The notes under the pieces were generated by a model. It did no database searches. It had not been told where the DNA came from and saw only the letters and a list, made by a program, of their open reading frames with translations. The position numbers and the translations under genes are program-made. Of a DNA stretch of 64,000 nucleotides, positions 25,328 to 34,600 are shown in pieces; the first letter of the stretch is position 1, and the number at the start of each line of letters is the position of its first letter. The DNA is from Verrucomicrobiota bacterium (GTDB lineage Bacteria; Verrucomicrobiota; Verrucomicrobiia; Opitutales; Opitutaceae): the NCBI GenBank assembly GCA_016222805.1, contig JACRQG010000004.1, positions 289,201 to 353,200 of the forward strand, given 5' to 3'.

Positions 25328-26220
25328 TTTCTACTTCGGGAGCGGCTTTTGCGTGGGATCCGGCGTGCTGGCTGCGGGTGCATGGCGCGGACGCCGCGTC
25401 GTTCCTGCAGGGACAGTTTTCGAATGACCTGCGGCTGCTGGAGCGGCCCGGGGAGCCGGCGGTTTATGGGTTGTGGTTGTCCACCAAGGGCAAGGTGCTG
25501 GCCGACAGTTTTGTCGTACGTGGAAGTGGGACGGACGAGTATTGGGTGGGGAGTTATTTCAGCCGGGCGGAGGTGGTGCGATCGCGCCTCGAGAGTTTCA
25601 TCGTGGCGGATGAGGTGGTGGTGGAGGATGAAACCTCCGGGTGGACGGCGGTCACAGTCTGGGGCCCGGGGGTCGGGCAGGGAGAGAACCTGGCCCGTGG
25701 CGGTGAAGCATACTTGTTTCCGGGCAGACGCGGGGGCGGTCCCTCGCTGGAGTGCGTCTTTCGGCGCGGTTCAGGTGTGGCGGCGATGGCGGCGTCGCTG
25801 GCCGGCCGGCGCCTGGCTGCAGAGGAGGTCGCGCGGGCGCGGATCGGGGAGCGAATCCCAGCCGTGCCGCAGGAGATTGGTCCCGGAGATCTGCCTGCGG
25901 AGGGGGGCTTGGATGCCGATGCGGTGTCCTTCACCAAGGGGTGCTATCTGGGCCAGGAGGTGATGGCGCGGCTGCGATCCATGGGGCAGGTCCGGCGCCG
26001 GCTGGTACGGGTGAAGGGCGCCGGCGATGTGCCGGCGGGCCTGCCCGCGCCGTTGTTTCTGGCCGGGCGGCAGGTGGGTGACTTGCGGTCGGCCGTGGCG
26101 GGGAACGCGGGAGGTTGGGTGGGGCTTGCGATGGTGTCGCGCCTGGCGGTGGCGGCGGCAACCGACCTCTCCCTCGCGGCGGAGGGCCCGGCCGGCCTGA
26201 CCGTGGAGGATGCGCCGTGA
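25315..26220 (+). CDS. ygfZ: YgfZ/GcvT-family folate-binding protein
   Basis: 301 residues. YgfZ proteins bind folate and support the assembly or repair of some iron-sulfur enzymes. The diagnostic motif KGCYLGQE is at 207-214 with the conserved cysteine. The N-terminus (AFLQGQFSNDLRLL-type: ASFLQGQFSNDL at ~28-39) is also typical. AAGG is six bases ahead of the ATG, supporting the start. Its stop overlaps the GTG of the next gene (GTGA). Confidence 0.9.
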   Translation: MCINFSTSGAAFAWDPACWLRVHGADAASFLQGQFSNDLRLLERPGEPAVYGLWLSTKGKVLADSFVVRGSGTDEYWVGSYFSRAEVVRSRLESFIVADEVVVEDETSGWTAVTVWGPGVGQGENLARGGEAYLFPGRRGGGPSLECVFRRGSGVAAMAASLAGRRLAAEEVARARIGERIPAVPQEIGPGDLPAEGGLDADAVSFTKGCYLGQEVMARLRSMGQVRRRLVRVKGAGDVPAGLPAPLFLAGRQVGDLRSAVAGNAGGWVGLAMVSRLAVAAATDLSLAAEGPAGLTVEDAP

Positions 26221-26459
26221 CTGAAGTCGACCAGGTGACGGCCCTGTGCGAGCGACTGGGAGCGCCGCGCGCCCAAGCGAAGGTGATGGCGCTGCAGTTG
26301 ATCAAGAGGGCGGACCAGATCGCAGCGGAACGGTCGATCCCGCGAGCTGAAGCGATGCGAGGATTGCTGGAAATGGTGATGAAGGGACGGGCGGGTGAAG
26401 TACCGGCTCGATTTGCCGGCGAAGGAACGACCGGAGAATCCTCCACGCGCGCGTCGTAG
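26217..26459 (+). CDS. Small protein coupled to the YgfZ gene
   Basis: 80 residues: an N-terminal helical region (VTEVDQVTALCERLGAPRAQ to ~40) rich in Ala, Gln and Lys, then a Gly/Arg-rich tail. Starts at a GTG that overlaps the YgfZ stop, so it is probably translated by coupling. No family recognised; no signal peptide or membrane span. It could be real but partially unstructured. Confidence 0.55.
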   Translation: MTEVDQVTALCERLGAPRAQAKVMALQLIKRADQIAAERSIPRAEAMRGLLEMVMKGRAGEVPARFAGEGTTGESSTRAS

Positions 26460-26535
26460 AAACGGGAAACGGAGCCAGACCACCGAGCGCGTCGGGGCTT
26501 TACGGGTGGCCGCGCGGGTCCATGCTCTCGCCGCT

Positions 26536-27027
26536 ATGGCTGATGACCCCGATCCGCCCCGGAAGTACTATCAACTGAAGCCAAAGGCGTTCGAGGTGGT
26601 GAACGATCGCGTGCCGTCCCAGGAGGCAGGCGCGATCCCGGCGGGGCCCGATCCCGGGCCACAGGCGGTGAGATCGGACCGGATCGACGTGAAGGACTTG
26701 TGTCGGCAGGCACAGACGCCAGGCGCGGCGTTGACTCCCGGGGGAGGGCGGCGGGAGCGGACGGAAGTGCACGCGGTGCTGAAGGAAAACTATGCGCGGG
26801 CGAGGGCCGCCGGAGACTACGATCTCCACAACCTCGATGACTCGAAACGCCGGCGCGAGCTGCGCCGGTTCTGGCTCGCCATCGTGCTGGTCAACGTGCC
26901 GCTCGGGTTGTTCGCCTACAAGGTGGGTCCGGGGGCGGCGTTGCCGTTCGTCTTCGCGATCTCAGCGATGGCGATGACGACCTCGGTGTTGGTGTGGAAG
27001 ACCTTTTTCCTGCGCACGCACTATTGA
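26536..27027 (+). CDS. Small membrane protein of unknown function
   Basis: 163 residues starting MADDPDPPRKYYQLKPKAFEVVN. The N-terminal ~100 residues are hydrophilic; two hydrophobic helices follow at ~115-135 (WLAIVLVNVPLGLFAYKV) and ~138-158 (FVFAISAMAMTTSVLVW). Topology would put the charged part in the cytoplasm. It overlaps the convergent methyltransferase gene by seven bases at its 3' end. Follows the YgfZ gene and the 80-residue protein on the same strand. No family recognised. Confidence 0.65.
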   Translation: MADDPDPPRKYYQLKPKAFEVVNDRVPSQEAGAIPAGPDPGPQAVRSDRIDVKDLCRQAQTPGAALTPGGGRRERTEVHAVLKENYARARAAGDYDLHNLDDSKRRRELRRFWLAIVLVNVPLGLFAYKVGPGAALPFVFAISAMAMTTSVLVWKTFFLRTHY

Positions 27028-27929
27028 GCCCCGCCACCGCCCGGGCGGGGCGTTGCTTCTGACAGGCCCCGGCGTGCGACGAGTTCCCAGAGGAGCACGG
27101 CCGCGGCGACGGAGACATTGAGCGATTCCACGCGACCGCTGCCCGGGAGGGTGATGGTCCGGGTGCAGGCGGCGGCGACTTCGGGGGTCAGGCCGTGTTC
27201 CTCGTTGCCGAGCACCAGGGCAATCGGCCGGGAAGTGCGCGGGCCGGCGTCGGGCCGGCCGCCGCGCGTCGCAGCGCCGACCACCTCGTAGCCAACCGCG
27301 GCGAGATCACGGAGGCAGCGGGCGAAGTCGGGCACGCGCCACAACTTCACCACCTCGAGCCCGCCCTCCGCGACGCGGTAGGCGGCTTCACCGGGCAACG
27401 CGGCCGAGGGGTGATCGGGAAGAAGGATCTGGCTGACGCCAAAGAAACCGGCGGTCCGGGCGATGGCCCCGAGGTTGTGGGCGTTGCCGATCCGGTCCAG
27501 CAGCAGCAAGGGTTCGCGACGGGTGGCCCACGTGCGCAGGTCCGCAGCTTGTGGCGACGCCAACGGCGGAAGTGGAACCACCGCGACGATGCCGCCGTGG
27601 TGCACGGTGCCGGCGATCTTCTCCAACTCGGCGGGCTCGACGCAGCGATAGATCTTCTTGGCGGCGGCGAGCGTGCGGCAGATCACGCCGATCTTCCGTC
27701 CGGTGGCGTAGTCGAAGTACAGGCGTTGGATCGACGCGGAGTCGCGGGCGAAGCGGGCCCGGACCGCGGGCAGCCCGCACAACTTGAGTTCCGCCCGGGT
27801 GCTGGAAGAAGGGGAAGACGTGCGAGACGGGGAAGACGTGGGAGACCTGGAAGACGTGGGAGACTGGGGAGACAGGGAAGAAGTGGAAGATGGCGTAGGC
27901 CTGGAAGACTGGGGAGAAGGGGAAGGCAT
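27021..27929 (-). CDS. SpoU (TrmH)-family RNA 2'-O-methyltransferase with repeat-derived N-terminus
   Basis: 302 residues. All three SpoU motifs are present: LLLLDRIGNAHNLGAIART (motif 1, ~139-157), IALVLGNEEHGLTPEV (motif 2), and SGRVESLNVSVAAAVLLWE (motif 3), which form the trefoil-knot SAM site. An upstream substrate-binding domain occupies ~46-125. The first ~45 residues are nearly all Ser, Pro, Thr and Arg and are encoded by a GA/TC tandem array; they match no RNA-binding domain. The RNA target cannot be told (rRNA G2251-, tRNA- or other-type). Confidence 0.88.
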   Translation of the reverse strand: MPSPSPQSSRPTPSSTSSLSPQSPTSSRSPTSSPSRTSSPSSSTRAELKLCGLPAVRARFARDSASIQRLYFDYATGRKIGVICRTLAAAKKIYRCVEPAELEKIAGTVHHGGIVAVVPLPPLASPQAADLRTWATRREPLLLLDRIGNAHNLGAIARTAGFFGVSQILLPDHPSAALPGEAAYRVAEGGLEVVKLWRVPDFARCLRDLAAVGYEVVGAATRGGRPDAGPRTSRPIALVLGNEEHGLTPEVAAACTRTITLPGSGRVESLNVSVAAAVLLWELVARRGLSEATPRPGGGGAQ

Positions 27930-27940
27930 GGGAGACGGTG
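27801..27940. repeat. GA/TC short tandem array encoding a methyltransferase N-terminus
   Basis: About seventeen units of GGGGAAGAC / GTGGGAGAC / CTGGAAGAC on the plus strand, read as Ser and Pro codons on the minus strand. Contiguous with the start codon of the SpoU-family gene. Confidence 0.8.
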
Positions 27941-27995
27941 CCGGGAGGCGGGCGGATTGCGGCGGAGGAGGGGAGGTTGCGGACGCCGGCTCGCG

Positions 27996-29729
27996 TCAGC
28001 GGAACCCGCGGAAATGCTTGGGTTCGTCCGGATCCTGGTAACGGGTGGTGTAGGTCTTCTTCGACGCGGCGAGTTTGAGGAAGAGATCCACCGGCACGAT
28101 CTCTACGGGACCGTCGAGCTTCTTCACCACCTCGACGAGGCTGTTGACGTCGTTGGATTCGCGCACGTGGACGAGGAGGAAATAGGGGCGTTTCGCGTTG
28201 AGAACGATCAACTCGTTGAGGTCGGCGGCGACCTCCTCGCGGGGGCGGCGCGGATCGATGTAGTAGTCGTAGGAGATCAAAGCCTGCGTGCCGCGCAAAT
28301 CCCGGGTGCGGGCCGGGCCGTAGCCGTTGATGAAACCGATCACGTCGGGAAACGCGGCGTAATAGCGGTCGACCGTCTCCTTGGTCAGGTCGGCATTGCC
28401 GACGTTTCCGTCGGCGGCGGAATTGTCCATGATCTCGAGCACGCGCTCGTCGAGTCGCTGCATCAGCTCGCTGGCCTCACGCATCAGTCCCGGGAAACGA
28501 TCGGCCGGGATGTGGTTGGGGTACATGTAGCCCGGGCCAGACAGGCCGCCGATGAAGTAGTCGTTGGGTGTGGCGCTCTCGTGGAAGTACTCCAGGGCAG
28601 CGGCGGAGAACTTCGTCCAGTTCATCGTCACCTGCCACGCAAACGGCAGCTTGCCGCGGCCCGGCTTGGTCCACACGCCGATGCCGATGCTGTCGGACTG
28701 CACGAAGGAAAGGTACACCTTGGCGTCGGCGACCGGGTGGTCGTCGCGGCCGACGCGGTGGTGGTTGGCGAACTTGAAACCGGGCGTGAACGTGAACTGG
28801 CAGTTGAAACTGAGGTTCGGAAGATTGTGCAGGCCCTCCATCTTGAGACCGTAGGTGGAGAGCAAGGTCGTCCACTGTTCCTCGGTGTCCTTGGCGTACG
28901 AATGCCAGCCGAAGACGAAAGCCCCGGGCTGCAACTCCGCCAGCAGGCGCCGGGCAAGGGCGACCTCTGCGGGATGCCGGTCGGGGTTGGCCGAGAGATC
29001 ATGGAAGAACATCCGCTGGCGGATGCCCCAGTCGGCCACGGCCGGCTGGCGGACTGCGCCGGCGTGTCCGCCCATCAGCATGATCGCGTCCTTGGTGCAC
29101 CGGTGCCAGTAGCGCTGGCGGGCGTCCTCGTAGATTTCGGCATCGGTGCGGCCGGTGTAGCGGCCGCGCAGGTCGTCGAGGCGGCGCAGGCCGTGGCGCT
29201 CGACGAGCGGGATCTGCTCTGCGGTGACGACGACGGCGTCCTCCAGTCCGGCAAGGGTAAAAGCGACGTTGAGCGAGGCGCTGACCGCGGGTTCCCAGAC
29301 GACGTAGCCCTTGGCGGCGGAAGCGAAGCGGGCGAGGGCGTCGTCGACAGTCGGAATGGGAGTGAACCGCACCCCGTGCTTGCGCTGATAGAACTCGAAC
29401 AGCGGCTCGGTGATCTCCCACTGGAAATCCTTCGGATGAACGACGTAGAGCTGGGGCGCGGCGCGATTGGCGAGGCCCTGCAGGCTGACGAGCAGGACCT
29501 TCTCGGGGAGCCCGCCGGCGACCCGCCAGTCGCCGTCGAAGTGCATCACCCAGGCGGCGTGTCCGGCGGGCGGCTCGGCGGCGCCGGCCGGTGACGCGGC
29601 GAAGATGAGGCTGGAGAAAAGGAGAAGGATCGAAACGGAGAAGGACGTGGGCTGACGGGTACTGCAGAGCGGGGCGGGGTCGCCCCGCCTACAGGAAGAA
29701 GCCAGGGCGTCGTACAACAGGGAGATCAT
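27996..29729 (-). CDS. GxGYxYP-domain protein, secreted
   Basis: 577 residues. The family name motif is seen as GPGYMYP at ~397-403. GxGYxYP proteins are putative carbohydrate-active proteins, some near glycoside hydrolases. Signal peptide is unusual: a hydrophobic SVSILLLFSSLIFAASPAGAA core at ~32-52 follows ~30 polar residues, part of which (SCRRGDPAPLCS) is encoded by a GC-rich palindromic repeat. The start ATG overlaps the stop of the upstream gene (ATGA), so the long leader is probably translated. Function unknown; likely periplasmic or surface. Confidence 0.85.
   Translation of the reverse strand: MISLLYDALASSCRRGDPAPLCSTRQPTSFSVSILLLFSSLIFAASPAGAAEPPAGHAAWVMHFDGDWRVAGGLPEKVLLVSLQGLANRAAPQLYVVHPKDFQWEITEPLFEFYQRKHGVRFTPIPTVDDALARFASAAKGYVVWEPAVSASLNVAFTLAGLEDAVVVTAEQIPLVERHGLRRLDDLRGRYTGRTDAEIYEDARQRYWHRCTKDAIMLMGGHAGAVRQPAVADWGIRQRMFFHDLSANPDRHPAEVALARRLLAELQPGAFVFGWHSYAKDTEEQWTTLLSTYGLKMEGLHNLPNLSFNCQFTFTPGFKFANHHRVGRDDHPVADAKVYLSFVQSDSIGIGVWTKPGRGKLPFAWQVTMNWTKFSAAALEYFHESATPNDYFIGGLSGPGYMYPNHIPADRFPGLMREASELMQRLDERVLEIMDNSAADGNVGNADLTKETVDRYYAAFPDVIGFINGYGPARTRDLRGTQALISYDYYIDPRRPREEVAADLNELIVLNAKRPYFLLVHVRESNDVNSLVEVVKKLDGPVEIVPVDLFLKLAASKKTYTTRYQDPDEPKHFRGFR
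29669..29695. repeat. GC-rich palindromic repeat inside a gene start
   Basis: GCGGGGCGGGGTCGCCCCGC followed by CTACAGG, the same element as the intergenic palindromes. It falls within codons ~12-20 of the GxGYxYP gene and keeps the frame open. Confidence 0.75.
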
Positions 29730-30259
29730 GGCCGGACCTCCTCCTTGACGCGGGTGAAGCGGTAAACGAGCGGGCGGGGGCGGGAGGAGCGCAGTTCGAT
29801 CAGGAGCAGGGTGTTGTCGCCCTCGAGCAGGCGGTATTCAAGGGTGTGCCGCACGGTGGTATCGCCCTGGGAGATTTCGAGCGGTACGAGGGCCTCGACG
29901 CGCAAGGTGCGACCGCCGTCAATCCAGGCCGCGGTGGTGCGGGCGGTCTTTTGCGGCTGGGCGTAGACGGCCTGATGACGCTGATCGATGCGGAAGAAAT
30001 TCCGGATCTCCACCGGAGCGGCGGTGTCGACCGTATTGGTGCCGGTGACCTTGGTGGCACGCCAGGCCATGTCGTGTTGCAGATCGACCTTGGTGCCCTG
30101 CAGGCGAACGACCAGATCGACCGCGGTCCAGCCATCGAGGGCGGTGCTTTGCGCTGGATCGAGGCGCCAGCGGCCGGCGAAGGCGGGGTGGGCGGCGAGG
30201 ACGGCCGGCAGGAGGGCCAGACAGAGAAGAAGCCGGATCATGGGTGATCGAGGAAACAC
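29726..30259 (-). CDS. Small secreted protein coupled to the GxGYxYP gene
   Basis: 177 residues with a signal peptide (core LLLCLALLPAVLAAHPAFAG). The mature part is mostly beta: WRLDPAQSTALDGW, TVRHTLEYRLLEGDNTLLLIELRSSRP. No conserved domain recognised. Its stop overlaps the ATG of the downstream GxGYxYP gene by ATGA, so the two are very likely co-expressed. The start could be the second Met, six codons in (MIRLLLC), without affecting the signal peptide. Confidence 0.75.
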   Translation of the reverse strand: MFPRSPMIRLLLCLALLPAVLAAHPAFAGRWRLDPAQSTALDGWTAVDLVVRLQGTKVDLQHDMAWRATKVTGTNTVDTAAPVEIRNFFRIDQRHQAVYAQPQKTARTTAAWIDGGRTLRVEALVPLEISQGDTTVRHTLEYRLLEGDNTLLLIELRSSRPRPLVYRFTRVKEEVRP

Positions 30260-30309
30260 AGTCGGTTCCGAATGACTATCCCGAATGTCGTCGGAGCCTG
30301 GATGCCGCC

Positions 30310-30375
30310 ATGGGCGGGGCGACCTCGCCCTGCGGTTTTCGGCGGTTCGCGCGGCGAGGTCGCCGCGCCTACAGG
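30310..30375. repeat. Two GC-rich palindromic repeats
   Basis: GGGCGGGGCGACCTCGCCC and GCGCGGCGAGGTCGCCGCGC, the second followed by CTACAGG, lie between the RlmM-like and secreted-protein genes. Nothing else is seen in 30260-30430. Confidence 0.7.
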
Positions 30376-30430
30376 GGTGCTTATTTCCGATTCTGCGTTG
30401 GTCGGTCAGCGTGAGCCTTTGCCTTGGCGG

Positions 30431-31471
30431 TCACGAAGGCGCGCCGCCGCTCGTACCGACGAGGGTGAACTCCTCGCGGTCGTGGAAGAGATGGCGGCAC
30501 TGGGTGCCGGGGGCATGGAGCGAAAACGGCGACGCCGGTGCGCGCACTTCGCGCAGGAGGGCCAGGGGATCGACGCGGCCGAACTTGAGGTTGATGACAA
30601 ACCGCCGGCACCATCGTTGGCCGAGCCAGGGGGCGACGAGGTGCTGCATCACGTGGTGCGGCTCTTCGACGAGGTCGCAGAAGAGCCAGTCGAAACCCGC
30701 GCCGGCCGAAGGGTGAAATTTGAAGGCATCCTCGCGCCGATGTTCGATCGCCGGGTGTCCGAGGGCGCCGCCCTTGAGCGGACCGTTGTCGATCGCGACG
30801 ACCCGGGCCTGGCGCTTTGCCGCGCTGTAGCTCCAGCCACCCGGGGCCGCGCCGAGGTCGCAGACCGTTTCACCGGGCTGCGGTTCGCGTCCCAGGAGGC
30901 CGTAGGCTTCCTCGACCTTCAGATAGGAACGCGAGGGGGCGAGGGCGTCGTCGGCCATGCGGCGCGGACCATGCAGGCCGGCTTCGCGCGCAACCAAGGC
31001 GCGGCCGAAGTCGGAAAAGAACACGAACAGGCCTCGGACACGCCGGCCTCCGGTGAGGCGGGGCAGGTCCGGGATCGCCAGCCTGGCGACGCGGGAGAGT
31101 TTCCGGCGCAGCTGTTCCTGCCAGGCCGCCTCCACCGCGCTGATCCGCCGGCCCAAGCCGACGAGTTCGACCGGGCCGGACCACACACTGGGCCAGGGCC
31201 CGTCGATGCGCTCGCCGCGCAGGCTGGTGAGAAACACCTCGCTGATGCGGGTGGCGAGGGCGTTGACCGACTCGCCGCGAACCTCGACCGGATCGATGAG
31301 CGAGAGATGGGCGAACGCGGGATCGAGCGGCTCCGCCGTGGTAGTGGCGGACCCTGCGCCAGCGTCGACCCGCACCCACCCGGGGCCGGTTTCCGCCGCG
31401 GCGAGTCCGTGGTGCTCCTTGAGCTCGCGCGCGAGGTGGGATTCGTAGCCAGGCTGGCAGGTGCAGAGCAT
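30431..31471 (-). CDS. rlmM: RlmM-like 23S rRNA 2'-O-methyltransferase
   Basis: 346 residues: an N-terminal ferredoxin-like and THUMP-like part, then a class I (FtsJ-type) SAM domain. The catalytic K-D-K-E set is readable: SYLKVEEA, FDWLFCDLVE, FVINLKFGR, with CDLGAAPGGWSY as the SAM loop. RlmM 2'-O-methylates C2498 of 23S rRNA in E. coli; homologues here likely do the same or a nearby position. The ATG start reads MLCTCQPGYE. Flanked on both sides by palindromic repeats. Confidence 0.88.
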   Translation of the reverse strand: MLCTCQPGYESHLARELKEHHGLAAAETGPGWVRVDAGAGSATTTAEPLDPAFAHLSLIDPVEVRGESVNALATRISEVFLTSLRGERIDGPWPSVWSGPVELVGLGRRISAVEAAWQEQLRRKLSRVARLAIPDLPRLTGGRRVRGLFVFFSDFGRALVAREAGLHGPRRMADDALAPSRSYLKVEEAYGLLGREPQPGETVCDLGAAPGGWSYSAAKRQARVVAIDNGPLKGGALGHPAIEHRREDAFKFHPSAGAGFDWLFCDLVEEPHHVMQHLVAPWLGQRWCRRFVINLKFGRVDPLALLREVRAPASPFSLHAPGTQCRHLFHDREEFTLVGTSGGAPS

Positions 31472-31554
31472 CGCGACGCGATCCCTGACGCGGACGCGAC
31501 CGGCGGCGACACAAAAGCTCAGGCCGGTCGTTAGGGTGTCTCGGCTGAGGGATC

Positions 31555-31580
31555 GCGGGGCGAGGGCGCCCCGCCTACAG
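31555..31580. repeat. GC-rich palindromic repeat
   Basis: GCGGGGCGAGGGCGCCCCGC followed by CTACAG, between the receptor stop codon and the RlmM-like start codon. Confidence 0.7.
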
Positions 31581-31609
31581 CAACCGGCTGGCGCAGCCCG
31601 GGTGCGACC

Positions 31610-34600
31610 TCAGAACGCCGCGCGGACGCCGGTGGACCAGATGGCGCCGGTCTCGACCCAGCGCGTGCGCAGGTCGGAACGCAGGCGGTAGGTGCCGCCA
31701 TCCTGGTTCAGAATGTTCCGGGCGTTCAGGAACACGTCCATGTTGCGGCGGACGTTCCACGTCAGGTCCATCGTGTGGGTGAGGCTTTCGCGGGTGAACG
31801 TGGGCCAGCCATTGCTCGCGGTCTCGACCTCGGTGCGGTAGCCCGGGCGCCAGTTGGTGTTCCATTGCAGCCGGAAGGCGCGGTACGGGATGTACCAGCT
31901 GAGGTTGGCGACATTGGTGGGCCGGTAGTAGTTCTCGTACGAGTCGTAGCGCATCCGGGTGTAGTTGGCGTTGACGCGCACGCGGGCGAGCGGACCCGGG
32001 AGGAAGCTCAGCTCGCGGGCGAAGGCGAACTCGACCGAGCTCATGTGCGCCTTGCCGACGTTGTCGACCGTGTTGATCTCCCAGTCCTCGGGCGACACGG
32101 TGCTGGGCAGGGCTTCGCCGTTCCAGGTGCCGCCGGCGGGCACGAGGAAGGTGCGGCTGCGGATCAACTGCTTGAAGTCGCGCCGGTAGGCGGAGACGGA
32201 GAACTGGCCGATGCCACGCGTGTAATATTCGAGCGTGGCGTTGAGGGTGTTGGAGAGCTCGGGCTTGAGGTTGGCGTTGCCGGCGTTGGCGCGGTTGGGC
32301 TGCGGGTTGTTGGGGTCGTCGTTGGTGACGACGAGGCCGCCGATCAGGCGGTTCATGTCGGCCCGCGAGATCGCCTGGTTCCACGAGGTCTTCAGCACGA
32401 GGTTGTCGGAGAAACGGTAGGTGGTGTGCAGGTAGCGGAGCCAAGTGTTGTAGTCCTGGCGCGCGTAGGCCCGGCCACCGCCGTAGCGGGTCATCAGGTA
32501 CTCCGCGGTGGTGCGATCGACCGTGCCGGTTGGCGCGGTGGTGCCGAAGATGCGACGATCGGTCTCGCGCTGGCCAAGGTCAGAGGGACCGGCGGCGCGT
32601 CCGCGGGTGTGCTCGAAACGCACGCCGGGGGCGATGGTGAGGCGCGAGCCGAAACGCAGCACCGTCTGTTGGTAGAGGGCGTCGATTTGTTCCTGGGCGT
32701 CGCGGGCGTTCTGGAGCTTGAAGCCGACGATCTGCGCGGGGGTCGGGGGGACCCACGCGCCCGGGTTGGCCTGGTAGATCTTGTAGGCCGCCCAGCGGTC
32801 GACGTTGGGCAGGCCGTCGATGTTGCCGCCGAGGTCGAAGTTCATCCGGTAGGACGGCTCGGCGAAGAGGGCCAGAGCCTCGTCGGCGGAGGCGGCGATG
32901 CCATCGCGACCGCGGAAGGCGACGGCGTAGTTGTTCACCGGGCGGTCGGCGTTGTTGACCGACTCGCTGACGTGCAGGCCCCACTTCAGGACGGCGGGCA
33001 CGCGGGACTGGAGCGTGTACTGGAAGTCGCTCTTGAGCTGGTAGCGCTGATCCTCGCCCTGGCGATCGTTCATGCGGGCGTTGAAGCCGTTGGGGTGGTT
33101 GGCGAGGTTGCGGTAGTCCGGACCCGCGGTCTGGGTGATGAACAGGGCCGGGTCGGCGGGGCCGTTGCGGTTGAAGCGCAGGCCGAGGTTCGAGAGCGTG
33201 CCGGGTTCGATCGACCAGAAGAACCCGAACTGCTGGTCCTTGTACCACGTCATCGAGCGCGACATGCTCGTCGCGATGTCGGCGCGGAAGGCGCCCTTCT
33301 TGTAGTAGCCGGCGAGGCCGAAATTGGCGGTCGAGCCGTACTTGTTGGTGCCGCCGCCGCCCTGCTGGATGCCGACGCCGCCGCCGGTGGGCGTGGTGCT
33401 CTGGCTGCTGAGGGAGTATTCGACGCCCGGGGCGAGGTTGGTGGTGGCGCCGGGGACGTTGAGGGTGGTGCCGAAGTTGAAGGCGAGGTCGCGGCTGAAG
33501 AACTTGGCGTGGTAGCGGTTGTATTCGGCGCGGGCGGAGACCCAGAAGTCGGGCGAAAACTTGTAGTCGACGCGGAGGTTGCCGTTGTAGCGGATGGTGG
33601 GCTTGGGGGAGTCGCGGAAGCTGAAGCTGGTGACGCGCGGGATCTCGGTGTCGTTGTTCGTCGTGACGGTGTCGAAGGCGTAGTTGACGACCTCGGCCTT
33701 CTGCTCGGCGAAGGTGTAGGAGTAGTTGTAGCCGGCGCGGATGCCGAGGCGGCGGTCGAGGAAGACGTCGGAGTAGTCGACGCCCCAGTTGGGCTGGAGC
33801 CGGTAGTGATCCTCGTCGTCCCAGCCCGGCTGCTTCTTCCAGGGCTGGCCACTCATGGAGTTGAAGGCGAAGCCGGCGCGCAGGCCGATCAGGCGGCCGG
33901 CGCGGTCGAAGGCGCCCTTGCTGCGGAGGTTGACGACGCCGGCGAGGGCGCTGCCCGCGTTCTCGGGCTGGGGCGTGCGGCTGAGTTCGACGGTTTCGAT
34001 GCTGGCGATCGACATCTGCTCAAACTCGAAGGCGCGGTTGGCGCCGGTACCGCTGGCCGCAGCCATGCCGGAACTCGCGATCGGCGAACCATCGAGGGTG
34101 ACCGAGGTGTACTTCGGATCGAGACCACCGAGGCTGACGGAGCGGGCATCGGCCTCGACATAGTCGATCAACACGCCCGGAAGGTACTTCAGGAACTCGC
34201 CGACGTTGCCCTCGGAGATGGTGCCGAAGGTGTCGGTGGCGAGCACGCGCTTGGACTCGATGGCGTGCTTCTGCTCCATGATGGCCTTGGCGTTGCCCTC
34301 GCGCTCGGAGGCGACGACGAACTGGCCGAGCTTCACGATGGTCTGGTCGTAGGCGGCGGAGGTGAGGCGCACGTCGAGGGTGAGCGTCTGGCCGGGAGCG
34401 AGCGCGACGGTCTCCTCCCGGGGATCGAGTCCCACGTAGGTAAAGAGTACCCGCTGGGGGCCGGCGGGTACTCCGGTGATCGAATAGGCGCCGCCTGCCT
34501 CGGCCGTGGCCGTGAGGGGCGTGCCGACGACGGTGACGACGGCGTTCCGGAGGTACTCGCCGGTGCCGGCGTTGAGGATGCGTCCCGAGAGCGTGGCCGT

